Assembly (NCBI GenBank): GCA_963971535.1
Contig: OZ020593.1
Coordinates: forward strand, 35,425,600 to 35,489,599
Source: Notolepis coatsorum
Taxonomy: Eukaryota; Chordata; Actinopteri; Aulopiformes; Paralepididae
Length of the DNA: 64,000 bases
Reading direction: 5' to 3'
Of the stretch, positions 58,080 to 64,000 are shown one piece after another (positions within the stretch are counted from its first letter, which is position 1; every line of letters starts with the position of its first letter). The translations under genes and the position numbers were made by a program. A model generated the notes under the pieces. The model was not told where the DNA came from. It saw only the letters and a list, made by a program, of their open reading frames with translations, and ran no database searches.

Positions 58080-59150
58080 GATATCAGTGACATGGGAGGT
58101 ACAGAAGTGGGAGTGCTTTGTTCAGTGGGGGGGAATGTCGGGGGGGGAGACCATCGTTCCGGCGGTTCGACCCGGGAGAGGGGGGCCTTGCGTGTTGTGG
58201 GGTCGGTACGTATGGGGTGGGGTCCCTTGGGGCCCTCGGCCGCCGTGGCCTGGACGGTCTGGTCGCCGGGCCGGGGGGACACCGGGCTTGGGGTCGCGGG
58301 GGGTCTGGGGGTCATTGAGGCGTGGTGCTCTTCCCTACTGCGAGCCTGGGTTTGGGGTTTTCGTGGGCCGGGGGCCTGGCGGTCGGGGCAGGGGCGGTGG
58401 GGGCTCTGGGTGCTCGGCTCCGCGCATGGTGGACCTGGGATATGGGGGTGTTCTGTTTCTCGGGGAGGATGGCGGGAGGGAGGGGTTTCTCTCAAGGGAA
58501 TCAGAGCGGCTGGGCTTAGCCCAGTGTGTTGTGGGTTCGGGGTGCAGGGGGTGGGGTTCTTGGTGACATGGGAGGTAGCGGGCTTGGCTCGGTGGGGGGG
58601 AGTGCCCTCTCCTTTACTCTCCTCTATTGGGCCTGGCCCGATTTAATTCAAGGGACCCGTGTCGCTGGGTGCTCAGCTCCGTGCGTGGCGGACCTGGGAT
58701 ATGGGGGAGTCCTACGGGCTTAGCTCAGTGGGGGGGACTGTCGGGGGAGGGGGGCCATCGTTTCGGCGGTTCTTCCCGGGAGAGTGGGGTCTTGTATGTT
58801 ATGGGGTCGATGTGCGTGGGGTGGGGTTCTTGGTGACATGGGGGTAGCGGGCTTGGCTCGGTGGGGGGGAGTCCCTCCTTCCCCTCCACTGAGCCTAGCC
58901 CAATTTAATTCAAGGATCCTGTGTCGCTGGGTGCTCGGCCCCGAGTATAGCGGACCTGGGATATGGGGGAGTCCTATTTCTCGGGGGGGATGGCGGGAGG
59001 GGGGGGTCCCTCTCAAGGGGGATTGGGCTGCTGAACACAGCCATTACACAGGAATTCAAGGGACCCATGTCAATGTATTGTTATGTGTTCGATGTCATTT
59101 TAAGTATTGTCTAAGTGTTGTATGTCTATAAATGTAAATACAAATTTAAG
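58080..59150 (+). other. G-rich L1-like 3' UTR with internal repeats
   Basis: Runs of four to nine G recur throughout the plus strand. Two blocks repeat: one with AGTGGGGGG.A.TGTCGGGG, GACCATCGTT and CGGGAGAG.GGG (58,120 and 58,730), one with GACATGGG.GGTAGCGGGCT TGGCTCGGTGGGGGGGAGT (58,565 and 58,837). It is also found as the insertion at 32,046-32,464. The reading frames over it (arginine/proline or glycine-rich) are not coding. Confidence 0.85.
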
Positions 59151-59177
59151 TTTAAAAAAAAGAAAGTACACATTTCG

Positions 59178-59536
59178 TTCCAAAAAGTAGATATATTAAA
59201 TATTGTAATTTTGACGCAAGTACACTGTGGTTTATACACACTAATGTATATAGAGGATTCCACTCGGCAACAGCCTACTGTGCGCTCACTGCCGCATGTA
59301 CAGTACCTGAATCTAGTATTACAGAGGAAAGAGAGACTGTTCATTAATTTGCTGAATAAGCCAGCGACCCTGGACTCCTTACGCTGTGAAAACCTGTATT
59401 GCCATCTCTGTTTAGCCTTGTTGTCTGTCAAATTAAATTTAGGGATAATCAGAAGCTGCCTTGGCATAGAGATCAAAGCAATTTCCTCAGCAATACATCT
59501 CATATAACCAAACAAGGGCCTAAAGCCCTCCTTTAG
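59178..59536. other. Unclassified, single-copy-looking DNA
   Basis: Opposed 129-130 codon frames exist here, without a recognised motif; likely chance in AT-balanced DNA. Confidence 0.35.
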
Positions 59537-59537
59537 C

Positions 59538-59853
59538 TATTAACAGAGATTAGTTTTTTCCATTCGCTGTTAACAGAGGAGTTATTTTCATTAACTATTA
59601 ACAGAGATGAGTTATTTCCATTAACTATTAACAGAGATGAGTTATTTCCATTAACTATTAACAGAGATGAGTTATTTCCATTAGCTGTTAACAGAGATGA
59701 GTTATTTCCATTAACTATTAACAGAGATAAGTTATTTCCATTAACTATTAACAGAGATAAGTTATTTCCATTAACTATTAACAGAGATGAGTTATTCCAT
59801 TACCTATTAACAGAGATGAGTCATTCCATTACCTATTAACTGAGATTAGTTAT
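59538..59853. repeat. 30-bp minisatellite, about 10.5 copies
   Basis: The unit is AACAGAGATGAGTTATTTCC ATTAACTATT. The outer units are more diverged and those at the right are 29 bp. Confidence 0.95.
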
Positions 59854-60067
59854 TAAGTGGGTAAAGGAAGAAAAAGCTGAGTGTGTGTGTGTAGCGTGTG
59901 TGCCAAAAATCTGTTTGATTTTACACTTTTGCAAAGAATATTTGTATTTAATAAAGTCTGCAAACAACATTTTCAAATCTGTTTCTCTGCTCTCTGTTTG
60001 TAGCGTGCTTGTATTTTCCACATACAGTTGTTTTGATTCTAATGTGACATTTTGTGTGTATCTCAGT

Positions 60068-60215
<148 letters not shown>

Positions 60216-60675
60216 GTGTCATTTTACATGTACAGTAGTACTCTCTCCTTTTTTCTCAGACACCTTCCATAGGCCTACATTACATTTAAAGATCTAATGT
60301 GACCCCAAAGTGTAAACAGACAGACACAAGCAAATTGGTTCCCCCGGCTACAAAACATTGATGTTATCTAGCCACCTAACATTACACCTAATTATAGCTG
60401 AAGATCTAATTCTACCAAGCATTAGCCCTACGTGCGTCATGCGCTGCAACACACTGACGTTTAGACTAGGATAATGAATGGCAACAAAGTAGGAAAGCTA
60501 ATGTTAACATTACTGTACGAGAGCGGACAAAAGCACATCACTCAACACTACCCCATCAACTTTCTCCCACCTTGCCAGTGTTTTCAGTATCTGTGTGTAA
60601 CAGTCACGATGGACAGTGTAGTGAAGTGGCTGTGGACGTTAAGCGGTACTGCAAATAAACGCACTCCCCAGAGGC
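60216..60675. other. Unclassified non-coding DNA
   Basis: Nothing recognised. Confidence 0.4.
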
Positions 60676-60683
60676 ATCCAGAC

Positions 60684-61430
60684 CAGGGCCGGACTGGGGA
60701 AATAATTCATACCGGGAGATATAGCGCGAAATATAGCCCCAATCAGGCCACTTTTTAAGCGGGGGGTCTGGGGGTCCCCCACCAGGAAATGTTTTGTTAC
60801 AAAGACTTAATTTCCTGCATTCTGGTGAATTTTAGTGCATGTGAATCACAAACTAATGAGCCAACAAGTACAATGTACTGTTATGGACCTCAAATAAAAC
60901 TGTTGTGGCACTAGCAATGCTACTCTCTCCACCTTCAAAAAGAAATAATTTGACTCGCTGAAATATTGACGGATTTACAAACGTGTTGGTTTGCTATAAA
61001 CATCAAAGATGTAGTTATGTTACTGCATACTTATAAAAAAAAAAAATTTAAAGATGTTTTTTTTTACAAACCACTTGAATCATAGCCACGTTAATAATGC
61101 TTGTAATAAACCAAACCGTTTGTAAATCCGTCAATATTTCAGCGAGTTATGAGTATTTTTGTCTGTGCAGCTCACTCACTCTCACTCAAGGCTAACTGGA
61201 GCAAGATGGCGGCGGTTCAGTGATGTCGCTCTCCATTGGCCGACAGCGCGGGCAAGCTATCTAGTGTTCTATAGATATCTATGGAAACAATGGCCTGGCA
61301 AAAAAATAAAAAATTATAATAAAAAAACGTTTTTTTTTTTTTTTTTTTTTTTATATAATTTTTTTTTAAATCTGTGCAGGCCAGGCCACCGGGAAAACTC
61401 CCGGTGCTCCCGATGGCCAGTCCGGGCCTG
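60684..61430. mobile_element. hAT-type DNA transposon, non-autonomous (747 bp)
   Basis: Ends CAGGGCCGGACTGG and CCAGTCCGGGCCTG (one mismatch) are flanked by the 8-bp duplication ATCCAGAC (60,676-60,683 and 61,431-61,438). A subterminal CCGGGAG motif lies at both ends. It contains poly(T) tracts and a nested foldback at 60,952-61,150. Non-coding. Confidence 0.92.
60952..61150. repeat. Foldback inside the hAT element
   Basis: ACTCGCTGAAATATTGACGG ATTTACAAAC at the left is inverted as GTTTGTAAATCCGTCAATAT TTCAGCGAGT at the right, about 30 bp perfect, with further pairing inside (TTGGTTTG / CAAACC). It is probably a nested miniature element; the target duplication was not resolved. Confidence 0.85.
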
Positions 61431-61445
61431 ATCCAGACCCATTAC

Positions 61446-61530
61446 CAAGAGGTGAGCTCATCTCTTGGTACAGTGGTCTCTGATGCCGCTCCCGGCGCGG
61501 GAGACCGGGGTTCAACTCCCACTCAGCATG
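61446..61530 (+). other. tRNA-like sequence, possible SINE head
   Basis: GAGCTCATCTCTTGGTACAG TGGTCTCT is followed by a CTCCCGGCGCGGGAG hairpin and GGGGTTCAACTCCCACTCAG, which fits a B box (GGTTCRANNCC). The anticodon loop lacks the conserved T33 and the acceptor arms do not pair, so it is not a functional tRNA gene. Confidence 0.4.
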
Positions 61531-61589
61531 TCAAATAAGACCGGTTACATGTGCCTCCTAGTGAACTTATTTTCCGATACATTGATTCC

Positions 61590-62810
61590 CAGTGGAATAC
61601 ATTTTTTACATTGTTGTCAATTTAGTAGTTCTAAACTGGTTATTAAGTAGCTTTTTAGATAACAGACAACAGTGTGTACAGTTTGTTGGTAATATGTGTA
61701 TGCAGATTGAATGTGAAGTGCCACAAGGCTCGGTTTTGGGGCATTAACGTATTGCAGTTTGTTTTGTTTGCACGTGAAAACAAGTTCAGGAGATGATTTG
61801 AAGGTTTTGTCAGAAAGCATTGTAAATTAAATGGTCAAATTTAAAAGATGGTTTGATGGAAATAAGTTATTGCATTTCATGGCTAATCAAAAACGGATGA
61901 AAAGGTTATACTTGAATTTAGATTTTTGGGTGTAATAATATATGACAATTTGACATGTAAATCTCGCATACATCTCACTCAAAAACAAAGGTCTAAGAAT
62001 ATTTGTTTTGAACAAAGCAAAGTATCTGTTAGATTACAAGGCAATGCAAATTCTGTATTGTTCACTTACAGTACTTTGCCATATTTAAGTTACTGTGCGG
62101 AAGTATGGGGCAACACGTACAGCACATGAACAACATCCAGGCCATTGTTTATATTACAGAAAAAAAGCTGTAAGAATTATTCATAAAATGGATTCAAAAG
62201 AACACACCAACAGACTGTTTATTAAGTCAGGACTAATGAAACATAAAGATTTAGTTGAGTTGCTGATATTATTAGTTATATACAGGGCAATAAGCAGGGT
62301 ATTACCAGGAAGCTTGCAGGCGTTGTTTGTTTTCAGCTCCGAGGATGAGAACCATGGAAGGATTTATTTTTAAGCATCAGTATGCACAGACTACTTCAAA
62401 GCAGATGTGTATTTTGGTATGTGGCGTAAGAAACAGTGGAATTCTGTACATAAAGATTTAAAGGGTTGTATAAATATTTTTCTGTTCAAGAAAATGTATA
62501 AAGAAAGAATAATCAGACTTTATTAAGTTATGGGGTAATGGGTTTCCTTAGTGATAGTGAATGATTGTGTATGGTGTATGATTCAATTATTTCCCCTCAT
62601 GTTACTGTAAGTATTGATTTGACACACCATCTATTTCTATTGTTTATTTATGTTTTGAGTGGGGCAAAAGGGGAAAATAAGATTTCCTTCTCCCTGCTCC
62701 TTTTCGGTCATGGAATGTGCAAATTGAGATGCGCTTTGATCATGAAATGCTTTTTATTTTATGGAACTGTGCATTAATGTGCATTACCATGAGCGGAACA
62801 AAAAAAGAAT
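61590..62810 (+). mobile_element. LINE, internally deleted RT and C-terminus ('YCAEVWGN' family, copy 2)
   Basis: It shows QQCVQFVGNMCMQIECEVPQ GSVLG (motif B), then a deletion that removes motif C, FLGVIIYDNLTCKS, NSVLFTYSTLPYLSYCAEVW GNTYST, and, after a frameshift at about 62,115, KKAVRIIHKMDSKEHTNRLF IKSG and LVIYRAISRVLPGSLQALF. A weak MCI-V-GVRKWNSVHKDLKG end and a 3' UTR shared with 42.8-43.0 kb (CTGCTCCTTTTCGGTCATGG AATG) follow. Many stops. Confidence 0.8.
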
Positions 62811-63592
<782 letters not shown>

Positions 63593-63943
63593 GACAGCAG
63601 GATAGACAGCAGGGTAGACAGCAGGGTATAGACAGCAGGGTAGACAGCAGGATAGACAGCAGGGTAGACAGCAGGGTAGACAGCAGGGTAGACAGCAGGG
63701 TAGACAGCAGGGTAGACAGCAGGGTAGACAGCAGGGTAGACAGCAGGATAAACAGCAGGGTAGACAGCAGGGTAGACAGCAGGGTAGACAGCAGGGTAGA
63801 CAGCAGGGTAGACAGCAGGGTAGACAGCAGGATAAACAGCAGGGTAGACAGCAGGGTAGACAGCAGGGTAGACAGCAGGATAAACAGCAGGGTAGACAGC
63901 AGGATAGACAGCAGGGTAGACAGCAGGGTAGACAGCAGGGTGG
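63593..63943. repeat. 12-bp minisatellite, about 29 copies
   Basis: The unit is GACAGCAGGGTA, with GACAGCAGGATA variants and one 14-bp unit near 63,625. Twelve bases keep every frame open (VDSR, VYPA, LSTL repeats). Not coding. Confidence 0.95.
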
Positions 63944-63977
63944 ACACCCCGGAAAACACCCACGATCCTCACCTGTG

Positions 63978-64000
63978 GTAAGTAAGTAAGTAAGTAAGTA
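63978..64000. repeat. (GTAA)n microsatellite, cut by the window end
   Basis: Five GTAA units to the last base. Confidence 0.9.

Larger units (their letters stand above)
54866..59177 (+). mobile_element. L1-like retroelement with ORF1 and 3' UTR, no ORF2 (half-L1 type), with nested insertions
   Basis: The 14-bp direct repeat AAGTACACATTTCG stands at 54,866-54,879 and again at 59,164-59,177, directly after an A-rich tail. Everything between is therefore one retroposed unit plus later insertions. The unit starts CTTCCGGTTTGGCGAGGAGC, encodes an ORF1-like protein from 55,000, and has a G-rich 3' UTR. It ends TGTCTATAAATGTAAATACA plus an A-rich tail. Subtracting the 1.73-kb solo LTR and its duplication leaves about 2.55 kb. 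I find no endonuclease or RT motif, so ORF2 is missing apart from a possible C-terminal trace at 57,640-58,010. Confidence 0.85.

Noticed and set aside
58043-58723. Proline/arginine-rich and glycine-rich frames of 150-184 codons
   Set aside because: They arise from the G-rich 3' UTR of an L1-like element, which recurs without frame conservation at 32 kb.
59115-59515. Opposed 129-130 codon frames as a possible gene
   Set aside because: Both strands are open, no motif is recognised, and the left part is the A-rich tail of a retroelement.
61446-61530. A functional tRNA gene
   Set aside because: Only the B box and one hairpin fit; T33 and acceptor pairing are absent.

Overview
This window looks like gene-poor, transposon-rich DNA from a ray-finned (teleost) fish. 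I find no exon of a recognisable host gene. The teleost assignment rests on the mixture seen: several LINEs of the L2/CR1/Rex type, an L1-like LINE with a G-rich 3' UTR, tRNA-derived SINEs, hAT and TTAA-target DNA transposons with miniature derivatives, solo LTRs, and very long (CA)n, (CT)n and GATA microsatellites. Large open frames across the (CA)n and minisatellite arrays are artefacts of repeat periodicity.

Layout. 1-9.5 kb: AT-rich DNA with four broken LINE pieces (2.0-3.0, 3.3-3.6, 3.95-5.1, 5.2-5.9 kb), a 26-bp minisatellite (6.2-7.6 kb), a (GA)n tract and a SINE. 9.7-12.3 kb: an unclassified composite repeat that opens with a perfect hairpin and holds a 136-bp tandem repeat split by a 1-kb TAATAGTG array. 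13.6-20 kb: 65-bp and 24-bp minisatellites, a TTAA-bounded DNA element, a LINE 3' end next to a SINE with which it shares a 3' tail, and a frameshifted LINE reverse transcriptase. 20.7-33.5 kb: three hAT-type elements or remnants, a long LTR inserted in a broken hAT transposase, the best preserved LINE reverse transcriptase (27.5-28.7 kb), a LINE fragment carrying a nested L1-like 3' UTR, and a 254-bp solo LTR.

34-53 kb: a cluster of TTAA-target elements whose ends begin TTAAAGG. Three complete miniature elements (34.06, 38.05 and 44.43 kb) share termini with a longer copy at 51.68 kb. That copy continues from the same end into an open frame for a THAP-type zinc-binding domain, followed by a splice donor and a plausible second coding exon. 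I infer that it is the 5' part of the parental Kolobok-like transposon. One miniature copy sits in a LINE, and removing it with one TTAA restores the LINE reading frame. This interval also has a 57-bp minisatellite and a 1.24-kb hAT element inserted in a second copy of the 14-kb TTAA element, whose first copy serves as an empty site.

53-64 kb: a single 4.3-kb insertion (54,880-59,163) with 14-bp target duplications contains an L1-like ORF1 and a G-rich, A-tailed 3' UTR but no recognisable ORF2, so it resembles a half-L1. A 1.72-kb solo LTR with a CTAG duplication and a short LINE tail are nested in its ORF1. Then follow a 30-bp minisatellite, a 747-bp hAT element, a LINE 3' portion, a long (CA)n tract and a 12-bp minisatellite.

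Most interpretations come from reading termini, target duplications, short conserved protein motifs and similarity between copies inside the window. Superfamily names are inferences, because no database search was possible.
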